IMG/VR virus record: IMGVR_UViG_3300006868_000023
Coordinates: 1 to 55,840 of that record
Origin: a virus
DNA: 55,840 nt
Reading direction: 5' to 3' (one strand)
The notes below the pieces were generated by a model that worked only from the letters and a program-made list of their open reading frames with translations, made no database searches and was not told where the DNA came from. Shown piece by piece: positions 42,056 through 48,496 of the stretch (positions are counted from its first letter, which is position 1; each line of letters opens with the position of its first letter). Made by a program: the position numbers and the translations under genes.

Positions 42056-42083
42056 TTGACAATATCACAAAATTTGCTATACT
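42056..42083 (+). promoter_or_regulatory. sigma70 promoter, twin of 40718
   Basis: TTGACA (42056-42061), 16-bp spacer, TATACT (42078-42083), followed by the shared leader and AAAAGGAG. Confidence 0.8.
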
Positions 42084-42112
42084 ATATACATAGTTAGGAA
42101 AAGGAGAGCAGA

Positions 42113-42775
42113 ATGCAGTTCAAATTCAAAGTAATCGACGTAATATCAGCCGCAGTTGCAATCAATAGATTCAACGGTGGTTTTGTTAAATCTTCAGATA
42201 TGTCATCTGATAAAAAGCCAAACAGCAAATTGCTGTATTCGTACTTTTTAGATTCTGCTAACAAACCTGACGTGGTTGTTACTAACGAAGATGTAAACTT
42301 TGCCATGGAGATCATCGAGTATCTCAAAGGTTTAGGGTTCAAAGCAATTGAGCGAAAGCTCACAGATTTTGAGAGTAATGTTCTCAAACTAATCACTGCT
42401 GAAGAAACAGGCAAGGATAAAATTGGTATTGCGGCAAGTCTGCCTAAAGTATACCAAAACAAAATCGATCAAGACAATTGGTCTACAAGGGAGAATGAAC
42501 TTGCTAGTAATAGCCAGTTTGAAGGTACCCTTCACAAGAGACACAACTTTGAACTCACAGTTGAAAATGTTAGATACATTGCAAGTGTTGGTAGTTCATT
42601 GTTTTGCACCAGTTCTGCAAATGGCAACATTGTTAAATTCTTTAACAACAATGATCACAACTTCAAAGTTGGTGACAAAATTAATGTCACTGGCTATGTT
42701 AAAAGTCAAGAGGAAAGCAAGTATCATGGTGGTAAAGAAACCATGATCAATCGCATAAAATATTGCGATAAGTAA
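42113..42775 (+). CDS. OB-fold-like protein, 220 aa
   Basis: The C-terminal 85 residues (FEGTLHKRHNFEL ... FKVGDKINVTGYVKSQ) resemble an OB fold, common in nucleic-acid-binding proteins. The N-terminal half is helical and unrecognised. It has its own early promoter. A role in RNA or DNA metabolism is likely but unproven. Confidence 0.5.
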   Translation: MQFKFKVIDVISAAVAINRFNGGFVKSSDMSSDKKPNSKLLYSYFLDSANKPDVVVTNEDVNFAMEIIEYLKGLGFKAIERKLTDFESNVLKLITAEETGKDKIGIAASLPKVYQNKIDQDNWSTRENELASNSQFEGTLHKRHNFELTVENVRYIASVGSSLFCTSSANGNIVKFFNNNDHNFKVGDKINVTGYVKSQEESKYHGGKETMINRIKYCDK

Positions 42776-42785
42776 AAAAATCCGG

Positions 42786-42813
42786 TTGACGCACAGTCTC
42801 ATTACTGTATAAT
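42786..42813 (+). promoter_or_regulatory. sigma70-type promoter
   Basis: TTGACG (42786-42791), 16-bp spacer, TATAAT (42808-42813), then GAGGAG before a TTG start. Confidence 0.75.
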
Positions 42814-42841
42814 TAACAAATATTCAAAGAGGAGTTCATCC

Positions 42842-43261
42842 TTGAACATTGGTATCGAAGGACCTAAAGGCGGTAAGTTAGATCTTGGTTTACAGGCGTA
42901 TGCAACTTTGGCTGTACGCAGTTTTGCCAAGCAACTAGGCATTAGCCGACTGCACACCAACATTGTTGTTCGTATGCATAGCAAAGTGCATGTTGGGGAG
43001 TTCGGTACAGAAGGTTTATGCGAACCAATTGATCGACGCAACTTTATCATCGACGTTGCATTGTACGGCAACTGGCTTAGCATTCTTGCACACGAAATGG
43101 TTCATGTCAAGCAGTTTGCCTTGGACGAAATGGATTTAGGTCTTAGTCGTTGGAAGAGCAACAAGTATTGTGAGAACATTGAGTATTGGGACCAGCCTTG
43201 GGAGAAAGAGGCTCGTAAACTGCAACATAAAATGGTTGCAGAATTTGATAAGTTGGATTAA
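42842..43261 (+). CDS. HExxH metalloprotease-like (SprT-like), 139 aa, TTG start
   Basis: LAHEMVHVKQ near residues 83-92 is an HExxH zinc-protease motif; GHE/LSxxW around it fits SprT-type minimal metalloproteases that clear DNA-protein adducts or process proteins. The start is TTG (TTGAACATTGG) with GAGGAG at 7 bases. A tRNA follows 6 bases after its stop. Substrate unknown. Confidence 0.65.
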   Translation: MNIGIEGPKGGKLDLGLQAYATLAVRSFAKQLGISRLHTNIVVRMHSKVHVGEFGTEGLCEPIDRRNFIIDVALYGNWLSILAHEMVHVKQFALDEMDLGLSRWKSNKYCENIEYWDQPWEKEARKLQHKMVAEFDKLD

Positions 43262-43267
43262 GTTTAT

Positions 43268-43344
43268 GCGCCTGTAGCTCAACCGGATAGAGCATCGGCC
43301 TTCTAAGCCGAGGGTTGCAAGTTCGAGTCTTGCCAGGCGTGCCA
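43268..43344 (+). tRNA. tRNA-Arg (anticodon TCT)
   Basis: Acceptor GCGCCTG/CAGGCGT (terminal G-T), anticodon stem TCGGC/GCCGA with loop CTTCTAA, encoded CCA. Decodes AGA, a codon frequent in this phage. Confidence 0.95.
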
Positions 43345-43395
43345 AAGAAGTAAATGCGTTGAAAACAGTAGACGCCATTTGCACAAGGAGTAGAG

Positions 43396-43557
43396 ATGAT
43401 GATTTTTATTTGGGAAATTTTTGTAAACGGTGAAAGCAAAGGGTATGTTCGATCAATGAGTGAGTACAGTGCTCGTGAGCAGTATTACATGAAGCATGGT
43501 GGTGCAAGTCGTTATTCGGGCATTGGTATGGACAGCATCAAGGCTGTTCGTGTATAA
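43396..43557 (+). CDS. hypothetical protein, 53 aa
   Basis: Starts after AAGGAGTAGAG. A short basic, aromatic protein with no membrane segment (VNGESKGYVRSMSEYSAREQ in the middle). Unrecognised; lies inside the tRNA cluster. Confidence 0.55.
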   Translation: MMIFIWEIFVNGESKGYVRSMSEYSAREQYYMKHGGASRYSGIGMDSIKAVRV

Positions 43558-43695
43558 AGTTAGCAGAGGGTAATAGTTAGAGGGCAAGAAAGGACGGCTG
43601 GTTGGCAGTGGCAAGCAAAGACCACAGGAGTTTAGAAACAGTCGTGATGTGCAATAACCTAACACACAGGTTGCGGGGTCCTTTCACATAGTTAT
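43558..43695 (+). ncRNA. structured noncoding region inside the tRNA cluster
   Basis: No ORF. AAAGGAC (43589-43595) pairs with GTCCTTT (43678-43684) as a 7-bp closing stem around about 80 bases. Inside are GTGG/CCAC (43608-43625) and AACCT/AGGTT with a 7-base loop (43656-43672). It is not a tRNA: no anticodon arm or CCA end. Marine phages carry RNA motifs such as manA and wcaG RNAs inside tRNA clusters, so this could be one of them or a new one. Confidence 0.5.
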
Positions 43696-43783
43696 GCCTG
43701 AGTGGTGAAATTGGTAGACACAAGGGACTTAAAATCCCTCGCCTGTAATGGGTGTGCCGGTTCGAGTCCGGCCTCAGGTACCA
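43696..43783 (+). tRNA. tRNA-Leu (anticodon TAA)
   Basis: Long variable arm as in tRNA-Leu; anticodon stem AGGGA/TCCCT with loop CTTAAAA; acceptor GCCTGAG/CTCAGGT; encoded CCA. Decodes TTA. Confidence 0.95.
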
Positions 43784-43828
43784 ATTCTGGTCAGGCTCTC
43801 CCAGGGTAAATTGAGAGCCAACAATTTA

Positions 43829-43905
43829 GGGCCTTTAGCTCAGTTGGTTAGAGCATCCGACTCATAATCGGCAGGTCGTAGGTTCAAGTCCTACAGGGCC
43901 CACCA
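43829..43905 (+). tRNA. tRNA-Met (anticodon CAT)
   Basis: Acceptor GGGCCTT/AGGGCCC, anticodon loop CTCATAA, encoded CCA. The G1-C72 pair rules out initiator tRNA; it may be elongator Met or, if its C34 is lysidinylated, tRNA-Ile reading ATA. Confidence 0.9.
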
Positions 43906-43919
43906 ATTTAGGAGAAGCA

Positions 43920-44111
43920 ATGAGTAAGTACACAGTAAAAGTCGAAAAAGATCCAGAAACTGGAGAACTGATTCTACCTATCCCAGATGAACTGTTACTA
44001 GAGATGGGCTGGAACCCGGGTGATGAATTGATATGGGAAGAAACTCTGATGTGTGAAGAACACGGAGAGTATCCTGGTTACACTTTGTCAAAGAAGCATA
44101 ACAATGAGTGA
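43920..44111 (+). CDS. AbrB/MazE-like DNA-binding domain protein, 63 aa
   Basis: Residues 1-45 (KVEKDPETGELILPIPDELLLEMGW with Gly-Asp-Glu next) match the swapped-hairpin AbrB/MazE fold used by antitoxins and transition-state regulators. No toxin gene is adjacent. It may act as a transcription factor. AGGAG lies before the ATG; it overlaps the next gene. Confidence 0.55.
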   Translation: MSKYTVKVEKDPETGELILPIPDELLLEMGWNPGDELIWEETLMCEEHGEYPGYTLSKKHNNE

Positions 44112-44436
44112 ATATAAACCAGACAACTGGGTTGTTCTGAAAATCAAAGAAGGTAAGTACGACCGTGGATTCTATAAAGTACTTGCTGGATGGAGCGGTG
44201 GTTATCTTAACGGCGACAGTTGGCGGATGAACAGCGGCATCACCCGTGTTGAAGAGAAGCCGCATCACTGGGAGTTCTATGGCGCAAGTGGATCAGTATA
44301 CAAGTGCTATCGCAAAGGTTATCGCTTGACAATGGCTAACAGTGGAGTGTATAATCAACTCAAAGAGAACGAAGCATTTGAAGGTCAAATTACACTGATG
44401 CCCGAAGATACCAATTGGATGGAGATTGAGTGGTGA
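44104..44436 (+). CDS. hypothetical protein, 110 aa
   Basis: Start at ATG 44104 (MSEYKPDNW). Beta-rich with several Trp/Tyr/Gly. Unrecognised. A consensus-like promoter (TTGACA 44326, TATAAT 44350, spacer 18) lies inside it and may drive the downstream genes. Confidence 0.65.
   Translation: MSEYKPDNWVVLKIKEGKYDRGFYKVLAGWSGGYLNGDSWRMNSGITRVEEKPHHWEFYGASGSVYKCYRKGYRLTMANSGVYNQLKENEAFEGQITLMPEDTNWMEIEW
44326..44355 (+). promoter_or_regulatory. possible internal sigma70 promoter
   Basis: TTGACA and TATAAT hexamers with an 18-bp spacer inside a coding region. Chance occurrence cannot be excluded. Confidence 0.4.
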
Positions 44437-44621
44437 CATTACCAACTGAAAGAACAAATGCAGTATTACGAACTGAACGGTTTCTAATTGATCTATTAGA
44501 TCCCAAAAAGACACCTAGAGTTCCACGAGCAATAAGACAAGAAGCAGGCAGACTGCTAAAGCACTACCCTACACAATACGATATGGAAGAAATGGAGGGA
44601 AGGTTTAGTTATGAAAAATAG
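44430..44621 (+). CDS. BPSL0761-family-like protein, 63 aa (GTG start)
   Basis: The sequence (ERTNAVLRTERFLIDLLDP ... TPRVPRAIRQEAGRLLKHYP) resembles short BPSL0761-type proteins of bacteria and phages, function unknown. GTG start, overlapping the previous gene by 7 bases. It overlaps the following gene too. Confidence 0.6.
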   Translation: MVTLPTERTNAVLRTERFLIDLLDPKKTPRVPRAIRQEAGRLLKHYPTQYDMEEMEGRFSYEK

Positions 44622-44901
44622 ATATGGTGATGAGTATCATTGGGAAAAACTTAATGACAAAGAGTACCGATTTCACATGACTGGTGACTCAATGAAGTAC
44701 TGTCGTTTCGGTGGTAAACACCTTGAGGAACATATTGACTATAGTGATCTTGGTATGTTTGACCCGAGCGGCGGGCCGTATGTTGGGATTGGTTCTAAGA
44801 TTTACTTTGATGAGATTCAAGGTGGTCAGAAGGGTGATGAACCTTTAATTGTTAAACGAATTCGTAGCACCGATGACGGTATCACTGTAGAGGTGCAGTG
44901 A
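44611..44901 (+). CDS. hypothetical protein, 96 aa
   Basis: Unrecognised; rich in Gly, Asp, Lys; beta-type pattern (YRFHMTGDSMKYCRFGG). Its start overlaps the previous stop region; the convergent FkbM gene ends two bases after it. Confidence 0.6.
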   Translation: MKNRYGDEYHWEKLNDKEYRFHMTGDSMKYCRFGGKHLEEHIDYSDLGMFDPSGGPYVGIGSKIYFDEIQGGQKGDEPLIVKRIRSTDDGITVEVQ

Positions 44902-44902
44902 T

Positions 44903-45505
44903 TTATTTAAGTGGTGTAAATTCTGGATTGGCAAAATCTAAATCACGTTGTTCTTGCCACTCTGCAAAACTTATAGGCTCAAAGTCTATATCTTCTTTTA
45001 CAAACCAAGTTTCAAACACACCAGGCTTTACTCCTTCTGGTATGTATCTAATTGGCACAACATCATAAACAGCAACCTTGTAGCCTCTAGCACACAAATA
45101 ATCCTCAACATCTTGCTTTGTAGAATCTTTGAATCTATAATGATCATGTTCAAATGTAATGCTGTCAAACGTACACCCTGCGTCTACAATGCTTTGTAAA
45201 GCATGTAACGTTGTTGTAGACCCCAATATGTCTATGCTTAAATAACCATAATGCTTTACATGTTTAGAGAAATCAAAATCAAATACATCAACGAAGTGTA
45301 TGTTTTTTCTATCGTGATATGCCCAATGTTTCCACCATTGAGCTCTGTCGATTTCAATACTGAATCCTTTCCAACCAAGCGACTCAAGTAGAAAAGTATT
45401 GTTACTGATTAACGGATGATATGCTCCTATTTCCATATAGGTTTTCTTTTGGCACGTTTCAAGTGCAAAAATATCCTGATACGACTGACTATAACTTCCG
45501 TACAT
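44903..45505 (-). CDS. FkbM-family SAM methyltransferase, 200 aa, probably leaderless
   Basis: The N-terminal part carries the FkbM signature SQSYQDIFALE ... KKTYMEIGAYHPLISNNTFLLESLGWKGF, with the SAM loop EIGAYH. The family O-methylates sugars or small molecules. A perfect TATAAATA lies 5 bases before the ATG at 45505. The divergent gene at 45570 has its own late box. It may methylate a sugar installed by the phage glycosyltransferase at 14319; this is inference. Confidence 0.75.
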   Translation of the reverse strand: MYGSYSQSYQDIFALETCQKKTYMEIGAYHPLISNNTFLLESLGWKGFSIEIDRAQWWKHWAYHDRKNIHFVDVFDFDFSKHVKHYGYLSIDILGSTTTLHALQSIVDAGCTFDSITFEHDHYRFKDSTKQDVEDYLCARGYKVAVYDVVPIRYIPEGVKPGVFETWFVKEDIDFEPISFAEWQEQRDLDFANPEFTPLK

Positions 45506-45510
45506 GCTTG

Positions 45511-45518
45511 TATTTATA
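45511..45518 (-). promoter_or_regulatory. perfect TATAAATA late box with predicted +1 at an ATG
   Basis: On the minus strand TATAAATA is followed by CAAGC and the FkbM ATG (45505). Confidence 0.7.
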
Positions 45519-45530
45519 ATCGCTGTTTAT

Positions 45531-45538
45531 GATAAATA
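45531..45538 (+). promoter_or_regulatory. late-type box GATAAATA (divergent)
   Basis: 31 bases before the 45570 ATG, back to back with the minus-strand box at 45511. Confidence 0.65.
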
Positions 45539-45569
45539 CTACAATAAGGTGTAGGTAAGGAGTAAACAC

Positions 45570-45902
45570 ATGGCAGAAGAAACAAACAGTAGCCCTAGCC
45601 AGTTTCATCCAGCGGATAGTAACGGTGATGGTAAAGTAAGTAAAGCAGAAGAAACAATGTACTTGGAATTCAGACGTAAAGAGTTAGAAGACCAAGACGC
45701 AATGAGAGATGCACAACGTCAAATGGCGTGGTTCTCATTGTACGGAATGTTAGCATACCCTGTGCTAGTCATCGGTTCAAATGTAGTTGGCTACGAAAAA
45801 GCCGCAGACATTTTAGGTGATATGGCAGGCGTATACTTCATTGCAGTTGCAGGTATTGTTGCCGCATTTTTTGGTGCCCAGGCTTGGACAGGTAAGAAGT
45901 AA
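45570..45902 (+). CDS. membrane protein with EF-hand-like loop, 110 aa
   Basis: A calcium-loop motif DSNGDGKVSKAE lies near residues 17-28; two membrane spans occupy about 52-70 and 83-105. Together with the 4868 protein, the phage has two EF-hand-type membrane proteins. AAGGAG and a late box precede it. Possible roles in the late envelope stage; unrecognised. Confidence 0.65.
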   Translation: MAEETNSSPSQFHPADSNGDGKVSKAEETMYLEFRRKELEDQDAMRDAQRQMAWFSLYGMLAYPVLVIGSNVVGYEKAADILGDMAGVYFIAVAGIVAAFFGAQAWTGKK

Positions 45903-45904
45903 AG

Positions 45905-46207
45905 ATGGATTTTATCAAACACTTTTGTAGATTGATTACTAAGGAAGAACTTAGTAATGATGATGTAGTGAACTATTTTGATATAGTTCAAAGTGTTTGT
46001 CCATCTAAAATTGTTAAAGCATACAGTAACAACGGAACACAAATAGAAGCCAACGTTACTGTATACGAAGCAGACAATGATAAACTTATCTATGAGATAG
46101 TTTTAGAACAGCAACTTGATATAAACGAAGGGGAAGACATAGCAGATGAGATTGCAGAAGAATTCCCTGATTTAGATTTTGAATACGAGACCAGTTTAGA
46201 GTTTTAA
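45905..46207 (+). CDS. hypothetical protein, 100 aa
   Basis: Starts 2 bases after the previous stop. Acidic; beta strand and helix mix, ends in an acidic helix. Unrecognised. Confidence 0.6.
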   Translation: MDFIKHFCRLITKEELSNDDVVNYFDIVQSVCPSKIVKAYSNNGTQIEANVTVYEADNDKLIYEIVLEQQLDINEGEDIADEIAEEFPDLDFEYETSLEF

Positions 46208-46208
46208 T

Positions 46209-46571
46209 ATGAGATTACAAGAATTATTTTTAACGCAAGAAGACAAAGTCAAGAAGGCAGAGCAAAAACTCAAAGGTCTTAGACGTGCAATCGAAGATGG
46301 TGATGCACCAGAGATTTACAATGCTGGTTACACTATACAAGGGCCTGCATGGGGAGACCTAGAGAAACTTGGTTATGCTGAAAAACATTCTGAGCCCAAA
46401 GGCGGTATGGAAATGGCTGATCGTTGGGTTTTACTTCCAAGTGCACCAGGACCTATAACACTGTTAACCAACTATGCAAAATCAACACCCAGCGGCACGG
46501 AACGTGGTGTTAACAAGAAAGTAATGCAACCAGGTGATGAAACAGACTGGTTTTACTACAGTGTCGATTAA
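46209..46571 (+). CDS. hypothetical protein, 120 aa
   Basis: Unrecognised. A charged N-terminal helix (QEDKVKKAEQKLKGLRRAIED) is followed by a Gly-rich C-terminal part (GYTIQGPAWGDLEKLGYAE). The ATG overlaps the region after the previous stop by one base. Likely a late small virion or assembly protein by position. Confidence 0.6.
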   Translation: MRLQELFLTQEDKVKKAEQKLKGLRRAIEDGDAPEIYNAGYTIQGPAWGDLEKLGYAEKHSEPKGGMEMADRWVLLPSAPGPITLLTNYAKSTPSGTERGVNKKVMQPGDETDWFYYSVD

Positions 46572-46582
46572 AGGAAAATAAT

Positions 46583-47929
46583 ATGGCATATAATCATCCA
46601 GTAACTGGTACAGGCGCTAACTGGCAATTAAACAATTTGCACACTGCAATGGACCGCAACAGTGCCGGTGAACCTATAATCAGAGTGGGGGCAGGCGGTA
46701 CGCCTGGTGTTAACACTGTTGAAATATCTGCAGGCGGCGTAGGCGGCGATGCGTTTGGTCGTTTGAGGGTATCACAACCATTCACACTGTTTGACAGTTC
46801 TCACAGATTCTCAGACAACGACTTGTGGGCAACCAGTAATACTGCACTGACATCGGTAGAGTTTATACAAAGTGAAGGACTGGTTAATCTAACAGTGCCT
46901 ACCACAACTGGTACTAATGTGCTCAGAGAAACAAAGAAAGTGTTTGCATACCAGCCAGGCAAAAGTTTATTAGTTATGAACACGTTTGCTATGGCTCCTG
47001 CTCAAACCAATCTTACTCAAAGAGTGGGATACTTTGGCACTGCAAATGGCATGTATGTGCAACTGCAAGACAGCACCGTGTCTTTTGTTGAAAGAAGCAG
47101 TGTAAGTGGCAGTATGACGGAAACAGTGGTCAACCAGGATAGTTGGAACATTGATAAAATGGATGGCACAGGCCCAAGTGGCATCACTTTAGACATCAGC
47201 AAAGCACAGATCCTGTGGTCAGACATCGAGTGGTTGGGATTGGGCACAGTCCGTATGGGATTTGTGATCAACGGCAAACTGGTCCCCTGTCACAGTTTTC
47301 ATCACGCAAACTTGATTACTTCAACCTACATCACCACAGCCAGCCTGCCACTTAGATATGAAATTGTCAATGATGGTGGTATCACATCACCTGCTACACT
47401 GAAGCAGGTTTGTAGCACAGTGATTTCAGAAGGCGGTATTGGTCTTTCAGGTAGACAACAAGCGGTTGGGGTTCCCATCACAGCTCCTAGAGATTTAGCA
47501 GATAAAGGCGTGTTCTATCCCATAGTCAGTATAAGATTAAAAACAACACCTAATCGACTGGATGCCATAGTGATTCCCACAGCGGCGTCCATTATGGGCG
47601 TGGGCAATGGTATTAACTTCAAATGGAGACTTATGGCCGGCGGAACAGTTACAGGCGACACCTGGCTGAGTGCTGGCGACAACAGTGCAGTGGAATACAA
47701 CATTACTGGCACAGCATACTCAGGTGGCAGGATACTGGCCAGTGGCTACTTGAACAGTAGTAATCAGGGCTCGCCAACCACAGACATTCTCAAAGAAGCA
47801 CTGTTCAAATTTCAGTTAGAAAGAAACACTTTTACTAATACACCAGAAGTATTCGTACTAGCAGTGACGGCTGCCACTGATGACGAACAGATGTATGGTT
47901 CTTTGGACTGGGAAGAAGTTACCAGGTAG
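46583..47929 (+). CDS. virion structural protein, 448 aa
   Basis: Beta-rich protein (FGRLRVSQPFTLFDSSHRF ... NDLWATSNT) with a compact C-terminal part; no enzyme motif. Similar structural proteins are known from marine T4-like phages. It appears slightly GC-richer than its neighbours, as in the fibre genes. Exact location on the virion is not known. Confidence 0.65.
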   Translation: MAYNHPVTGTGANWQLNNLHTAMDRNSAGEPIIRVGAGGTPGVNTVEISAGGVGGDAFGRLRVSQPFTLFDSSHRFSDNDLWATSNTALTSVEFIQSEGLVNLTVPTTTGTNVLRETKKVFAYQPGKSLLVMNTFAMAPAQTNLTQRVGYFGTANGMYVQLQDSTVSFVERSSVSGSMTETVVNQDSWNIDKMDGTGPSGITLDISKAQILWSDIEWLGLGTVRMGFVINGKLVPCHSFHHANLITSTYITTASLPLRYEIVNDGGITSPATLKQVCSTVISEGGIGLSGRQQAVGVPITAPRDLADKGVFYPIVSIRLKTTPNRLDAIVIPTAASIMGVGNGINFKWRLMAGGTVTGDTWLSAGDNSAVEYNITGTAYSGGRILASGYLNSSNQGSPTTDILKEALFKFQLERNTFTNTPEVFVLAVTAATDDEQMYGSLDWEEVTR

Positions 47930-47963
47930 CACATTCAATCTCATCCTCATCGACAACTAACGG

Positions 47964-47991
47964 TTGACAACAGCCAAAATCTTGCTATAAT
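47964..47991 (+). promoter_or_regulatory. sigma70 promoter before the DsbA-like gene
   Basis: TTGACA (47964-47969), 16-bp spacer, TATAAT (47986-47991). Confidence 0.85.
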
Positions 47992-48003
47992 AGATACTGT
48001 GGA

Positions 48004-48011
48004 CATAAATA
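48004..48011 (+). promoter_or_regulatory. late-type box CATAAATA
   Basis: Directly after the early promoter and 18 bases before the ATG at 48030, so this gene may be expressed both early and late. Confidence 0.5.
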
Positions 48012-48029
48012 TTAACACAGGAAAATAAT

Positions 48030-48293
48030 ATGGCATTCAACAGAACATTTAATCAAGAAGAAAAGGCTCGTCTTAAAAAGTTGATAGACGAGGGTATGCA
48101 AGTTACTTACGAAATTGAAAACCTCAAAGAAGGTCTACGTGATACTGTGAAAGCAATCGCAGAAGAAATGGACCTCAAACCAGGTGTGCTAAACAAAGCA
48201 ATTCGTATTGCACACAAAGCCAGTTTCCAAGAAGAATATGACAAGTTCGATGAACTAGAAACTATCCTTGAAACTGTTGGTAGAACACTTTAA
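48030..48293 (+). CDS. DsbA-like dsDNA-binding protein, 87 aa (tentative)
   Basis: A small, highly helical, charged protein; the C-terminal segment (LKPGVLNKAIRIAHKASFQEEY) is similar in length and pattern to T4 DsbA, which binds late promoters. The family call rests on weak resemblance. Position between virion genes and gene 43, and double early/late promoter, fit a regulator. Confidence 0.45.
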   Translation: MAFNRTFNQEEKARLKKLIDEGMQVTYEIENLKEGLRDTVKAIAEEMDLKPGVLNKAIRIAHKASFQEEYDKFDELETILETVGRTL

Positions 48294-48307
48294 TTGTATA
48301 AGTATAT

Positions 48308-48452
48308 CTGAACTGTTTACATAATAGGAATGGGACGTGAGCAGAGTAGAAATAAATTGCTTACAGTCAGTGGGAACTACTGAACCCCACCTTAACATTG
48401 GTAGTGCTTACACAATGTTATGCGACGAAAGGTAAACAGTTCAGTTTTTAAT
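48308..48452 (+). ncRNA. orphan structured RNA with long closing stem
   Basis: CTGAACTGTTTAC (48308-48320) pairs perfectly over 13 bases with GTAAACAGTTCAG (48432-48444), followed by TTTTTAATTT. Inside, TAACATTG/CAATGTTA (48393-48400 with 48413-48420) forms an 8-bp hairpin, and TCAGT-GGG-AACT-ACTGA-A-CCC can fold as an H-type pseudoknot. It sits between the DsbA-like gene and gene 43. It looks like a separate small RNA with its own terminator, or a gene 43 leader element. No known family is recognised. Confidence 0.65.
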
Positions 48453-48496
48453 TTGGTATTGCGTCAGCCACAAGTGATGCTCGGAGACAGACACAT

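Noticed and set aside
43589-43684. A fifth tRNA in the cluster
   Set aside because: It has a T-arm-like hairpin, but no anticodon arm, no CCA and four extra bases before the closing strand.
48308-48452. Orphan RNA as tRNA, tmRNA or a glutamine riboswitch
   Set aside because: No anticodon arm or CCA, no tag ORF, and the glnA blocks found at 37.9 kb are missing.
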